A stretch of DNA of 64,000 nucleotides from Tsuneonella litorea. Lineage in GTDB: Bacteria; Pseudomonadota; Alphaproteobacteria; Sphingomonadales; Sphingomonadaceae. The DNA lies in NCBI RefSeq assembly GCF_025154015.1, contig NZ_JAOAMV010000004.1:248001-312000 (forward strand), written 5' to 3'. Shown one piece after another: positions 21,687 through 31,681 of the stretch (its first letter is position 1; every line of letters starts with the position of its first letter). The notes under the pieces are model-generated. The model had not been told where the DNA came from, searched no databases, and worked only from the letters and a program-made list of their open reading frames with translations. Made by a program: the position numbers and the translations under genes.

Positions 21687-22376
21687 TCAGTTGGCGACTG
21701 CCTTTTCCTTGCCGGCGACCGGCTGGTCCATGCCCATCGCGCTCGCCGCTTCGGGCGCCTCGGCCGGCTCACCCTCGGCCGCGCCGGGTCCGGCGCCGGG
21801 CGCCGCTTCGCCATCCGCGTCTTCGGCCGCCGCGGGGGCCGCCGGGGTCGGCAGCGGCGGGCCGCCGCCCTGCTCGCGGAGATAGAGGATGATGTTCGCG
21901 CGGTCCTGCGCGTTCGACAGGCCCGCGAAGCTCATCTTGGTGCCCGCCGCGAACGCCTTGGGGCTCTTCAGCCAGGCGTCCATGTTCTCGTAGGTCCAGT
22001 CGCCGCCGTGGCCCGACAGCGCGCTCGAGTAGGCGAAGCCCGCGGCGTGCTTGCCGACCGGCTTGCCGAGCACGCCGTACAGGTTGGGTCCCTGCTTGAC
22101 CCCGCCGCCCTGGTCGAACGTATGGCAGGTGCCGCAGCGCCCTTGCGCCGCCTTTTCGCCCGCGGCCGCGTCGCCCGAGGCGAGGAGCGTGGCGAGATCC
22201 GGCCCCGATTCGCCGCCCTCGCCTTCCTCGACCACGCCCTCGATGGGGTAGCCCATCTCGTGCGGACGATGGGGCTTGTCGGCCGTGAAGTACTTCGCGC
22301 TCACGCTCGAGAGGCCGAGCGCGACGATGCCGGAGAACAGGACCCAGCCGGCGGCGGTATTGAAACGATCGTCCAT
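21687..22376 (-). CDS. Membrane-anchored cytochrome c
   Basis: This 229-residue c-type cytochrome has an uncleaved N-terminal anchor (about residues 9-27, WVLFSGIVALGLSSVSA), a heme-binding CGTCH at 81-85, and a probable axial Met in TKMSFAGLSNAQDR near residue 148. A long Ala/Pro/Glu-rich tail follows the heme domain. It resembles the membrane-bound cytochrome c552/CycM type that carries electrons from the bc1 complex to terminal oxidase. It is transcribed away from pheA, with about 150 bases between them. Confidence 0.88.
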   Translation of the reverse strand: MDDRFNTAAGWVLFSGIVALGLSSVSAKYFTADKPHRPHEMGYPIEGVVEEGEGGESGPDLATLLASGDAAAGEKAAQGRCGTCHTFDQGGGVKQGPNLYGVLGKPVGKHAAGFAYSSALSGHGGDWTYENMDAWLKSPKAFAAGTKMSFAGLSNAQDRANIILYLREQGGGPPLPTPAAPAAAEDADGEAAPGAGPGAAEGEPAEAPEAASAMGMDQPVAGKEKAVAN

Positions 22377-22527
22377 GCGTGCAGTGATCCGCGATAAGGA
22401 GTGAACGTGCGGGTTTGCGCCGCGCTCTAGTCAGCGAGGCCACCGCGCGCAAGGGCCAGATGGAACGGGAAGTCGCTTGCCGCGCCAACTACGCACAGCT
22501 ACGCGCCCGCCCGGAGGCGAGATTTCG

Positions 22528-23418
22528 ATGAGCAGCTTTCCCCTTCCCGCGCGCGCCATGGTCGAATCGATGCAGGCCGCTGCCGCGGGCGATCCGGCCC
22601 GCGCGGTCGCCTTCGCGGGCGCGCCGGGCGCGAATTCGCACCGCGCCGCGCTCGAGATGGTGCCCGGCTGCCTGCCACTGCCGTGCTTCTCGTTCGAGGA
22701 CGCGATCGACGCGGTGAAGGCGGGCCGCGCGGGATGTGCGGCGATCCCGGTCGAGAACAGCCAGCACGGCCGGGTTGCCGACATCCATTTCCTGCTCCCC
22801 GAAAGCGGGCTCAAGATCGTCGCCGAGCACTTCCTGCGCATCAACCACGCGCTGATGGCGCTGGGCGACGGACCGTTCGAGGCCGCCTACAGCCACCCGC
22901 AGGCGCTCGGCCAGTCGCGGCATTACCTGCGCGAGCGGGGAATCGTGCCGCTGAGCTTCGCCGACACCGCCGCCGCCGCCGCCCATGTCGCCGAGCGCGG
23001 CGAGGCCGCCATCGCCGCGATCGCCCCGCCCCTCGCCGCCGAACTCTACGGCCTCAGGATCGTCGATTCGGACGTCGAGGACGCCCCCGACAACACCACC
23101 CGGTTCCTGCTGCTCGCCCCCGAGGCGCTCGATCCCGCGCGCATCGACCGCACCGCGATCACGACCTTCGTGTTCGAGGTGAAGAACGTGCCCGCCGCGC
23201 TCTACAAGGCGATGGGCGGGTTCGCGACCAACGGCGTCAACATGACCAAGCTGGAGAGTTACCAGGCCGGGGCGAGCTTTTCCGCGACGATGTTCTACGC
23301 CGACATCATCGGTGCGCCGGGCGAGCCGGCGGTCGACCGCGCGCTCGAGGAACTGGCGTTTCATTGCAAGGAATTGCGCATGCTCGGGACATACCCGCAG
23401 GAGAGGGCGCGCGGCTAG
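22528..23418 (+). CDS. pheA: Prephenate dehydratase
   Basis: This 296-residue monofunctional enzyme converts prephenate to phenylpyruvate in phenylalanine synthesis. AFAGAPGANSHRAA at the N terminus, CAAIPVENSQHGRV, the TRF catalytic motif in NTTRFLLLAPE, and a C-terminal ACT domain with MTKLESYQ (the ESxP-like phenylalanine-binding position) identify it. ATG at 22528 is chosen because GGAGGCGA precedes it. The chorismate mutase domain of the enteric fusion is absent. The DUF4129 gene begins directly at its stop. Confidence 0.93.
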   Translation: MSSFPLPARAMVESMQAAAAGDPARAVAFAGAPGANSHRAALEMVPGCLPLPCFSFEDAIDAVKAGRAGCAAIPVENSQHGRVADIHFLLPESGLKIVAEHFLRINHALMALGDGPFEAAYSHPQALGQSRHYLRERGIVPLSFADTAAAAAHVAERGEAAIAAIAPPLAAELYGLRIVDSDVEDAPDNTTRFLLLAPEALDPARIDRTAITTFVFEVKNVPAALYKAMGGFATNGVNMTKLESYQAGASFSATMFYADIIGAPGEPAVDRALEELAFHCKELRMLGTYPQERARG

Positions 23419-24126
23419 TTGCGCGGCGCTGCGGGGCGTGTCACCACCGCCCCCGTGACGGCATCGGTTTCTGGGGGCGCAGCAGGTCTCGGCGACGCGG
23501 CGAACGCCTGGCAGGCCGTTCGCGCGGACGGCGCGATCCAGTACGCGCCCGTCGCGCAACCCGACACGCCGCCGCCCGATCCGCCGGGCTGGCTCGACCC
23601 GTTGTTCCGCTGGCTGGGCGAACTGCTCGAACCCGTGGGCCGCGCGCTCGGCATGAGCTGGCCGGTGTTCCGGTGGGTGCTGCTGGCGATCGGCGTGGCG
23701 CTGGTCCTGTTGCTTGCCTGGCGCATGGCCGCGCCGCTGTTCGGCTGGCGGCCCGCCGCGCGTACCGCGGCCGACGGCGCGGCAGAGTGGGAGCCAGAGG
23801 CAGGGGCCGCTCTCGCGCTGCTCGAGGACGCCGACCGGCTCGCCGCCGAGGGCCGGTTCGACGAAGCGACGCACCTGCTGCTCCGGCGCAGCGTCGGCCA
23901 GATCGCCGCCGCGCGGCCTGACCTCATCGACCCGGCCACGACCGCGCGCGAGCTCGCCGCGCTCGCCGCGCTGCCCGACGCCGCGCGCACCGCGTTCGCC
24001 ACCATCGCCGGTCGGGTGGAACGGAGCCTGTTCGCGCTGCGCGCGCTCGGCGCGGAGGACTGGGAGGCCGCCCGCGCCGCCCATGCCGACTTCGCGCGCG
24101 CCCCGCTCGCGCGGGTCCCGTCGTGA
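23419..24126 (+). CDS. DUF4129 domain membrane protein of the MoxR cluster
   Basis: From a TTG at 23419 this encodes 235 residues (a GTG at 23455 is an alternative start). There is one membrane segment at about residues 75-100 ([20 protein letters not shown]). The C-terminal domain ([28 protein letters not shown], then [12 protein letters not shown]) matches the DUF4129 family, found in MoxR/DUF58/transglutaminase-type operons. It starts at the pheA stop and overlaps the next gene by GTGA. The role is probably as an accessory membrane protein of the MoxR chaperone system. Confidence 0.75.
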   Translation: MRGAAGRVTTAPVTASVSGGAAGLGDAANAWQAVRADGAIQYAPVAQPDTPPPDPPGWLDPLFRWLGELLEPVGRALGMSWPVFRWVLLAIGVALVLLLAWRMAAPLFGWRPAARTAADGAAEWEPEAGAALALLEDADRLAAEGRFDEATHLLLRRSVGQIAAARPDLIDPATTARELAALAALPDAARTAFATIAGRVERSLFALRALGAEDWEAARAAHADFARAPLARVPS

Positions 24127-25391
24127 CGGGCCCGTTCAACCCGCGCACCGTTCTGGGCCTGCTGCTGGTCGGCGCGGCCGCGTTTCTCGCGATGCTGTGG
24201 TTCATCGGGCAGGGCGACACCGGGCCGGGGGGTGACAACGGCGAGGCGCACGCCTCCGCCCACGGGCTGACCGGGTACGCGGGCCTTCGCGATGCTCGAG
24301 CGGCAGGGATACGCGGTCACGCGGTCGCGGTCGCCCGGCCGCTTCGACGACGAGGCGCTGCTGGTGCTGACCCCGACCGCGTGGACCGACGCGGACGCGC
24401 TTGCCGAAATCGTCGAGCAACGGCGCTATGTCGGCCCGACGCTGGTGATCCTGCCCAAGTGGTTCACGATGCGGCTGCCCGCCACAGCAAAAGGCGCGAA
24501 GAAGGGCTGGGTCCGGCTGATCGCCGCGTCCGCGCCGGGCTTCGCGAAAGACCTGGAGGGCGCGCTCGCGATGACGCCAGGCATTGCCAGGCTCGCAGGG
24601 GCCGCGCCCGACTGGGAAGGGCTCGGCCTTGCCGGGTCGTTGCCCGACCGGACGCAGGTCCTCGGCCTCGAAAACGGGCCGTGGGCCAGCCTCGTGCGCG
24701 ATTCGACCGGACGCGACCTCGTCGCCTATGCCGACGACCACGGCTGCTACCCGGTGCTCGACGCGGCCGCCGGCTTCGACCCGCCCGACCAGGACAACTG
24801 CGAGCCGAGCAAGTGGAACGTCACGGTCGCGTTCGAGCCCGACCTGTTCAACAATTACGGCATGGCCGACCGCCAGCGCGCGATGCTCGCCGCGAAGGTC
24901 GTCGATCTGGCGCGCGAGGGGCAGGACCTGCCGGTCGTGTTCGATCTCACGCTTGCCGGACTTTCGGGACAGCGCAACCTGCTCACCCTCGCCTTCGCGC
25001 CGCCGTTCCTCGCGGCGACGCTGTGCCTGCTGCTCGCGCTATTGGTGGTCGCCTGGCGCGCGTTCGGGCGCTTCGGGCCGCCGATGGCGGAGGCGCGGGC
25101 GATCGCGTTCGGCAAGGCGCATCTGGCGGCGAACTCGGCCGGGGTGCTGCGCCGCAGCGGGCGCGTTCACCTGCTGGGCGCACCATACGCGGCGATGGTC
25201 GCGCGCCGGCTTGCCGCCACACTCGGGCTGCGCAGCGCCGACCGCCAGGCGATCGACGCCGCACTTGCCCGCCGCGCGCCCGACGCGCCGGCATTCTCTC
25301 CGCTCGCCGCCCGGCTCGAGGCCGCGCGCGGGCCATCCGAAACGCTGCGCGCCGCGCACGCCCTCCACGCACTCGAAAGGACTGTCCGCTC

Positions 25392-25395
<4 letters not shown>
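24123..25395 (+). pseudogene. DUF4350 membrane protein, frameshifted
   Basis: A GTG at 24123 opens an N-terminal membrane segment ([20 protein letters not shown]) and [11 protein letters not shown]. The frame then shifts at about 24285, and the rest of the protein continues from [20 protein letters not shown] to a stop at 25395. Restoring two bases at CGCG (or dropping one) gives [14 protein letters not shown], the expected DUF4350 sequence. The downstream part keeps a second membrane segment and good codon structure. Without the shift, the upstream frame stays open into MoxR. It is either a real inactivating mutation or a sequence error; the intact operon around it favours error or a very recent event. 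Confidence 0.7.
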
Positions 25396-26354
<959 letters not shown>

Positions 26355-26361
26355 CCCAGGC

Positions 26362-27675
26362 GTGATCGTCCCCACCGCCCGCACCGCCTGGATCGCGGCG
26401 CTCGCCGCGCCGGTCGCGCTGGTGATCGCCGCCTCGGTGCCGGGCGCCTGGCCGGTCGCCCCGGCGGCGGGCATCGTGCTGCTCCTGGCCGCGCTCGTCG
26501 ACGCAGGCATGGCGGGCCGGCTCGCGGAATGGCGCGTGATCGCCCCGCCCGATGGCGAGGTCGGCGCGCCCTTGTCGATCGGCGTCCTCGCCGACATCGC
26601 CGGCCGTGCGCCGGGCGGATCGGTCGAGGCGGCGCTGATGCTCGACCCGCGCCTCGCGCGCGAGGGGCGCGTCACGCTGCGGCTGGCGCCGTCCGAGGGC
26701 GCATGGGAGGGCTCGGTCACCGTGACACCCGCCCGCCGCGGCACGGGAACGATTCCGCACCTGTGGCTGCGCTGGACCGGGCCGCTCGGTCTTGGCGCGC
26801 GGCAGGTCGCGCATCCGCTCGATGAGGCCGTCCGCATCTGGCCCGACCTGTCGCCGGTGCGCAGTCCCGCGCTCCAGCATTTCCTGCGCGATGCGGCGTT
26901 CGGTATCGTCGCCCGCCGGATCCGCGGCGAAGGCACCCAGTTCGAGGCGCTCTCCGAATACCATCCCGGAATGGACCGCCGCCGGATCGACTGGAAGTCG
27001 AGCGCGCGGCACACCAGGCTCTTCGCGCGCGAGAACGAGGCCGAGCGCAACAACCGGATCGTCTTCGCGTTCGATTGCGGGCAGGCGATGTGCGAGCCGG
27101 TGGACGGCCTGCCGCGCATCGACCGCGCGGTCAGCGCCGCGCTCACGGCGGCCTGGGTGGCGATCAAGGGCGGCGACCGGGTGAGCCTGTTCGGCTTCGC
27201 CCGCCGTCCCGAGGTGATGACCCCGTTCTACGGCGAGACCCGCGCATTCCACCGCCTGCAGTCGGCCGCCGCCGCGCTCGACTACCATGCCGAGGAGCCG
27301 AACTTCACGCTCGCGCTGGCGACCCTTGCCGCGCGATTGAAGCGCCGCAGCCTGGTCGTGCTGTTCTCCGACTTCACCGACCCGACCAGCGCGGAACTGA
27401 TGGTCGAGAGCCTCGGCCGGGTGGCCGAGAAGCACCGCGTGCTGTTCGTCACGATCGAGGACAGCGAACTGATCGCGCTGCAGGACGCCGAGCCCGGCAA
27501 CGTCGACACGCTCGCCACCGCGGTCGCCGCCGACACGCTGGCGCGCCAGCGCGCGGTCGTGCTCCAGCGGCTGCGCCAGCTGGGCATCGACGTGATCGAA
27601 GCGCCGTGGGCGGCGATCGGCTACCGCCTGATCGACCGCTACCTCGAGGCGAAGCGCAAGGGCGGGATCGGATGA
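26362..27675 (+). CDS. DUF58 domain protein
   Basis: A GTG at 26362 gives 437 residues. Two N-terminal hydrophobic segments are followed by a beta-rich region and then the DUF58 signature EALSEYHPGMDRRRIDWKSS. After this comes a von Willebrand A-like stretch (IVFAFDCGQAM, then LVVLFSDFTD). DUF58 proteins are the usual partners of MoxR ATPases. The stop overlaps the next start (ATGA). It is probably membrane-anchored with its main domain in the cytoplasm. Confidence 0.88.
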   Translation: MIVPTARTAWIAALAAPVALVIAASVPGAWPVAPAAGIVLLLAALVDAGMAGRLAEWRVIAPPDGEVGAPLSIGVLADIAGRAPGGSVEAALMLDPRLAREGRVTLRLAPSEGAWEGSVTVTPARRGTGTIPHLWLRWTGPLGLGARQVAHPLDEAVRIWPDLSPVRSPALQHFLRDAAFGIVARRIRGEGTQFEALSEYHPGMDRRRIDWKSSARHTRLFARENEAERNNRIVFAFDCGQAMCEPVDGLPRIDRAVSAALTAAWVAIKGGDRVSLFGFARRPEVMTPFYGETRAFHRLQSAAAALDYHAEEPNFTLALATLAARLKRRSLVVLFSDFTDPTSAELMVESLGRVAEKHRVLFVTIEDSELIALQDAEPGNVDTLATAVAADTLARQRAVVLQRLRQLGIDVIEAPWAAIGYRLIDRYLEAKRKGGIG

Positions 27676-28706
27676 GCGGCCGTGCGCTCGAACAGGGCGC
27701 CCTCGAGGCGGCGGTGCTGCGGTCGGACCGGTTCCGGATCGCACGCGAAGAGGACTGGACACGGCTCGAGGCAATCGTGACCGCAATGGAAAGGGGCCGC
27801 CTGCGCAAGCTCTCGGACGAGGACGTCCTGGCCCTTCCCGCGCTCTACCGCACCGCCGCCTCGAGTCTTGCGGTCGCGCGCGCGACCTCGCTCGACGCGG
27901 CGACCCTCGCCTATCTCGAAGGGCTCGTGCGGCGCGCATGGTACCAGGTCTACGGTCCCCGGCAGGGCTTCGCGCGGTGGTTCGCAGGCTTCCTCGGCGG
28001 CGGGCTGTCCGCGGCGGTACGCGGCATCTGGCTCGACATCTCTATCGCGCTCGCCGTGATGATCGCGGGACTGGCGTCGGGCTGGCTGCTGGTGAGCGGC
28101 GACGAGGGGTGGTACTGGACGCTGGTCCCCACCCAGTTCACCGATACCCGCGTTCCGGGCGCGAGCCGCGAGGTGCTCCTGCAGGCGCTCGGCACCGAGG
28201 AGACGGCCGCGGGCCTCACCGGGTTCGCCGCGTTCCTGTTCCAGAACAACGCCGGCGTCGCGATCCTCGCCTTCGCGCTGGGTTTCGCGTTCGGCATCCC
28301 CACGCTGATGCTGCTGCTGCGCGAGATGGCGACGCTGGGCGCGATGCTGTGGCTGTTTTCGACGCGCGACCTGACGATCGATTTCGTCGCCTGGCTGTCG
28401 GTCCACGGCACGACCGAGCTGCTGGCGATCCTGCTCGCGGGCGCGGCCGGCCTTCACGTCGGGCGCGCAATGGCCTTCCCCGGCGACCGCTCGATACCGG
28501 CGGCCACCGCGGCGGCGGGCCGGCGCGCGGCGACGGTGATGGCCGGGGTCGTCCTGATGCTGGTGGTCGCCGCGGTGCTCGAGGCGTTCCCGCGCCAGCT
28601 GGTCGGCGAGACGTGGGAGCGGCTGACGATCGGCGGCACGATGCTGGCCGGATGGCTGGCCTATTTCTTCGCCTTCCGCCGCCGGCCCGCGGGCGGCGCG
28701 CCGTGA
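27672..28706 (+). CDS. SpoIIM-like integral membrane protein
   Basis: This is 344 residues with a soluble N-terminal 110 and then about six membrane segments. LSVHGTTELLAILLAGAAGL with the preceding FQNNAGVAILAFALGFAFGI are characteristic of the stage II sporulation protein M / DUF95 membrane family, which in non-sporulating bacteria is encoded beside MoxR and RDD proteins. It overlaps both neighbours by four bases. It may form the membrane part of the MoxR-DUF58 system. Confidence 0.82.
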   Translation: MSGRALEQGALEAAVLRSDRFRIAREEDWTRLEAIVTAMERGRLRKLSDEDVLALPALYRTAASSLAVARATSLDAATLAYLEGLVRRAWYQVYGPRQGFARWFAGFLGGGLSAAVRGIWLDISIALAVMIAGLASGWLLVSGDEGWYWTLVPTQFTDTRVPGASREVLLQALGTEETAAGLTGFAAFLFQNNAGVAILAFALGFAFGIPTLMLLLREMATLGAMLWLFSTRDLTIDFVAWLSVHGTTELLAILLAGAAGLHVGRAMAFPGDRSIPAATAAAGRRAATVMAGVVLMLVVAAVLEAFPRQLVGETWERLTIGGTMLAGWLAYFFAFRRRPAGGAP

Positions 28707-29629
28707 CCGCCACCGCCTACACGCCCTATGACGCCAAGCGGCGGCGCACGGTGGTCACGCCCGAAGGGATCGCGCTGCCGTTCGTGGTTGCGACGCGCGG
28801 CGCGCGGCTGGGCGCGCTGCTGCTCGATTACCTGATCCTGCTCGTCTCGACGATCGCGGTGACCCTGCTGCTCGCGCAAGTTGCCGGCGGGCTGACGGGG
28901 CTCGGTGGCGGCGAGAGCGGCGAAGGCGGCGCGGGCGAGTTCCTCCAGGTCGTCTGGATGCTGTTCTGGTTCCTCGCCTGGAACGGCTATTTCCTCGCCT
29001 TCGAACTCGGCCCGCGTGGCGCCACGCCGGGCAAGCGGATCGTCGGCATCCGTGTCGCGGCCCGGCCCGATCCTGCGGGCGGGGGCGAGCGGCTGACCGC
29101 CGAGGCGGTGATCGCCCGCAACCTCCTGCGCGACATCGAGCTGTTCATGCCGCTCGTGCTGCTGGTGCTCGCGCCGACCGGCGAAACCGGCGCGGCGGGC
29201 TGGGCCGGCCTGCTCTGGCTGCTGGTCTTCGCGCTGTTTCCGTTCTTCAACCGCGACGCGCTGCGCGCCGGGGACCTGGTCGCAGGGACCTGGGTGGTCG
29301 AGGCGCCGCGCACCAGGCTGGCACAGGCGCTGTCGGCGAAGAGCGCCGCGCGCGGGGTCAGCGCGGTGACGGGGACGACCTACCGCTTCGACGACCGGGA
29401 ACTGGCGGTCTATGGCGAGCATGAACTCCAGACCCTCGAGCGGGTCCTGCGCGAGAACCGGGCCGAGGCGATCGAATCGGTCCACGCGGCCATTTGCCGC
29501 AAGATCGGCTGGAATCCCGGCGCGGGCGACGAGCGGGCGTTCCTCGAGGCCTATTACGCCCAGCTGCGCGCGCGGCTCGAAGGCGGGATGCGGTTCGGCA
29601 AGCGAAAGGCGGACAAGTTCAGCGACTGA
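28703..29629 (+). CDS. RDD-family membrane protein
   Basis: A GTG at 28703 gives 308 residues. The RDD domain occupies about residues 25-200: GARLGALLLDYLILL carries the first Arg-Asp pair, GATPGKRIVGIRVA follows, and DALRAGDLVAGTWVV ends it. A soluble C-terminal extension of about 100 residues is helical and ends in a basic tail. RDD proteins are thought to be transporters or membrane accessory proteins. It closes the MoxR operon. Confidence 0.85.
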   Translation: MTATAYTPYDAKRRRTVVTPEGIALPFVVATRGARLGALLLDYLILLVSTIAVTLLLAQVAGGLTGLGGGESGEGGAGEFLQVVWMLFWFLAWNGYFLAFELGPRGATPGKRIVGIRVAARPDPAGGGERLTAEAVIARNLLRDIELFMPLVLLVLAPTGETGAAGWAGLLWLLVFALFPFFNRDALRAGDLVAGTWVVEAPRTRLAQALSAKSAARGVSAVTGTTYRFDDRELAVYGEHELQTLERVLRENRAEAIESVHAAICRKIGWNPGAGDERAFLEAYYAQLRARLEGGMRFGKRKADKFSD

Positions 29630-29667
29630 ACCTGCCCGCCCTGCGATCCGCGGCTAGGCGGTGTCGG

Positions 29668-30126
29668 CTATTTCTTCCATTCCATCTTGCGCAGCAGCAT
29701 CGACCCGCTGACTTCGCGATAGGACGCACGGCCGGCCGATTCCTCCTGCAGCTTCTCCTGGGTCCGCTTGTACCGCGCCATCATCACCTGGCGCCGCCGT
29801 TCGCCTTCCGCGTTGTCGACGAACTTCGGGAAATAGCGGACGATATAGAGATCGGGTTCGCCCTTGCGGGGAAACTCGTTGGTCAGGATCTCGTAGCGGG
29901 TGTTCCAGCCCTGCGCGACGAAGAAATCCTCGTTCGCCCGCCATTCCCCCGCAAGCCACTTCGCGTACTTGAGTTCCGAACCGTCCGAGATCTCGATGCC
30001 GGTCACTTCGACGTAGTCCCCGCCGTCAAACGGCCAGGGATCGGCCTGCGCCGCCGCTGCCTGCGGCAGGGCAAAGGCCAGGCAAGCGGCCGCCGAGGCC
30101 GCCAGGGTCATCGCTTTCATGTGCAT
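29668..30126 (-). CDS. Exported hypothetical protein
   Basis: This 152-residue protein has two possible ATG starts (30126 and 30120) and a signal peptide cleaved near AAAAQA (residue about 27). The mature part contains YVEVTGIEISDGSELKYAKW and a C-terminal basic helix (RRRQVMMARYKRTQEK). The recurring charged and aromatic pattern suggests a small periplasmic beta/alpha protein. No family is recognised. It is monocistronic and converges on the MoxR operon. Confidence 0.7.
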   Translation of the reverse strand: MHMKAMTLAASAAACLAFALPQAAAAQADPWPFDGGDYVEVTGIEISDGSELKYAKWLAGEWRANEDFFVAQGWNTRYEILTNEFPRKGEPDLYIVRYFPKFVDNAEGERRRQVMMARYKRTQEKLQEESAGRASYREVSGSMLLRKMEWKK

Positions 30127-30299
30127 TCCCCACTGTTCGGCGCCGCCACCGTCGGCGGGCCTTCACGTGCTGGGGAGTCGGGCGACCCAATGCGACCTCG
30201 CTTTTTGAGCCAGCCCCCGAGCAAGCAAAGGCTAGGCCGTTCAATGACCTAGAGTCAACCGCTCTTGCCTTGACCTGCGCGCCCCGGCAGATCGGGCCG

Positions 30300-30764
30300 A
30301 TGCAAGCCTATCGCATCGTTCGCGACGACCTGACGCAGCCCGCGGTCCTGGCCCTGTTGCAGTTCCACCTCGACGAGATGAACCGGTGGTCGCCGGCGGA
30401 CAAGGTCCACGCGATGGCGGCCGAACGATTGCGCGCGCCCGATGTCACGTTCTTTTCCGCGTGGGACGGCGCCGCTCTGGCCTCGGTCGGGGCCTTGCGC
30501 GATCTCGGCGCGGGCCGGGGCGAGCTGAAGTCGATGCGTTCCGCGCCCGATTACCGCGGGCGGGGCGCGGGCCGGGCCATGCTCGACCGGCTGCTGGACG
30601 AGGCGCGGGCGCGCGGCATGACCTGGCTGGGTCTTGAAACCGGGCGGCCGCAGGCGTTCCGCGACGCCCACGCACTCTATGCCGCGAACGGGTTTGCCGA
30701 ATGCGCGCCGTTCGGAGACTACGTGTCGGACGATTTCAGCCTGTGCATGGAGCGCGGGCTGTGA
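30300..30764 (+). CDS. GNAT acetyltransferase
   Basis: This 154-residue N-acetyltransferase has its acetyl-CoA loop visible as SAPDYRGRGAGRAML and the terminal GNAT strand as LYAANGFAECAPFGDY. The motif set is close to the PhnO/YsnE-like branch, which acts on small amines or amino acids, but the substrate cannot be told. ATG at 30300 is chosen because upstream codons lack support. Its stop overlaps the beta-lactamase start (GTGA), so the two are co-translated. Confidence 0.85.
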   Translation: MQAYRIVRDDLTQPAVLALLQFHLDEMNRWSPADKVHAMAAERLRAPDVTFFSAWDGAALASVGALRDLGAGRGELKSMRSAPDYRGRGAGRAMLDRLLDEARARGMTWLGLETGRPQAFRDAHALYAANGFAECAPFGDYVSDDFSLCMERGL

Positions 30765-31681
30765 TCCTCGACCGCCGCGCGCTTGTCGCCGGGACCGGCG
30801 CGCTCGGCCTCGGCGCCTGCGTCCCGCTCGACACCTCGACCAGCGGACGACTGGCGGCGAAGTTGCGGCTGATCGAGGCGGGCCTCGGCGGCGCGCTCGG
30901 GGTCATGGTCTTGGATCCGGCGCAGAACGCATCGCTCGGCCACCGGCAGGACGAACGGTTCGCGATGGCCTCGAGCTTCAAGACGACGCTCGCAGCACTC
31001 GTGCTGTGGCTCGACCAGCAGGGCCGGCTCGCGATCGACGAGACAGTGCGCTGGAGCGAGGCGGACCTCCTGTCATACGCGCCGTTCGCCCGCGAGCGTC
31101 TCGCCACCGGGGCGAGCCTGCGCGACCTCGCCCGCGCGGCGCAGACCGCGTCGGACAACACCGCGGCCAACCTGCTGCTCGCCCGGGTCGGGGGGCCGGA
31201 GGCGGTGACCGCGTTCTGGCGCGCGCTGGGCGACGGGACGAGCCGCCTCGAGCGGATCGAGCCGCAGCTCAACTTCGTGCCCGACGGCACGCTTGCCGAT
31301 ACCACGACCCCCGCCGCGATGGCGCGCACGATCCACCGGCTGGTCGCGGACGGCCCGCTCGACCCGGCGCGCCGCGCCATCCTGCGCCAGTGGATGCGCG
31401 AGACGACGACCGGCCTCCAGAAGGTGCGCGCCGGCGTGCCCGACGCATGGGAGGCGGGCGACAAGACCGGCAATTCGGGCGACTGGCCGGGCATGGGCCA
31501 TACCCGCGCCGACATCGGTTACGTCGTCGCGCCGACCGGCGATATCGCGAGCTTCGCCGTCTATCACCGTTCGTGGCAGGGGAGCGCGGTTGCGGCCGAT
31601 GGGGTCGACGCCGCCTTCGCCGAGATCGGCCGCATGCTGACCGCCTGGCTGCGCGCGCTCTATACGATCACGCCCGCCTGA
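30761..31681 (+). CDS. Class A beta-lactamase
   Basis: This 306-residue serine beta-lactamase has all active-site motifs: Ser71-x-x-Lys74 (SSFK), Ser-Asp-Asn at 131-133, Glu167-x-x-Leu-Asn171 (EPQLN) and Lys-Thr-Gly at 235-237. The N terminus DRRALVAGTGALGLGAC combines a twin-arginine-like signal with a lipobox (LGAC), so it is probably exported folded and lipid-anchored. It hydrolyses penicillin-type ring amides in the periplasm. It is chromosomal, GC-rich like its neighbours and coupled to an acetyltransferase, so it is most likely intrinsic. No LysR-type regulator is adjacent. Confidence 0.92.
   Translation: MILDRRALVAGTGALGLGACVPLDTSTSGRLAAKLRLIEAGLGGALGVMVLDPAQNASLGHRQDERFAMASSFKTTLAALVLWLDQQGRLAIDETVRWSEADLLSYAPFARERLATGASLRDLARAAQTASDNTAANLLLARVGGPEAVTAFWRALGDGTSRLERIEPQLNFVPDGTLADTTTPAAMARTIHRLVADGPLDPARRAILRQWMRETTTGLQKVRAGVPDAWEAGDKTGNSGDWPGMGHTRADIGYVVAPTGDIASFAVYHRSWQGSAVAADGVDAAFAEIGRMLTAWLRALYTITPA

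Noticed and set aside
24270-24300. Programmed ribosomal frameshift in DUF4350
   Set aside because: No slippery heptamer or downstream structure is evident at CCTTCGCG, and the family is not known for recoding. A mutation or sequence error is simpler.
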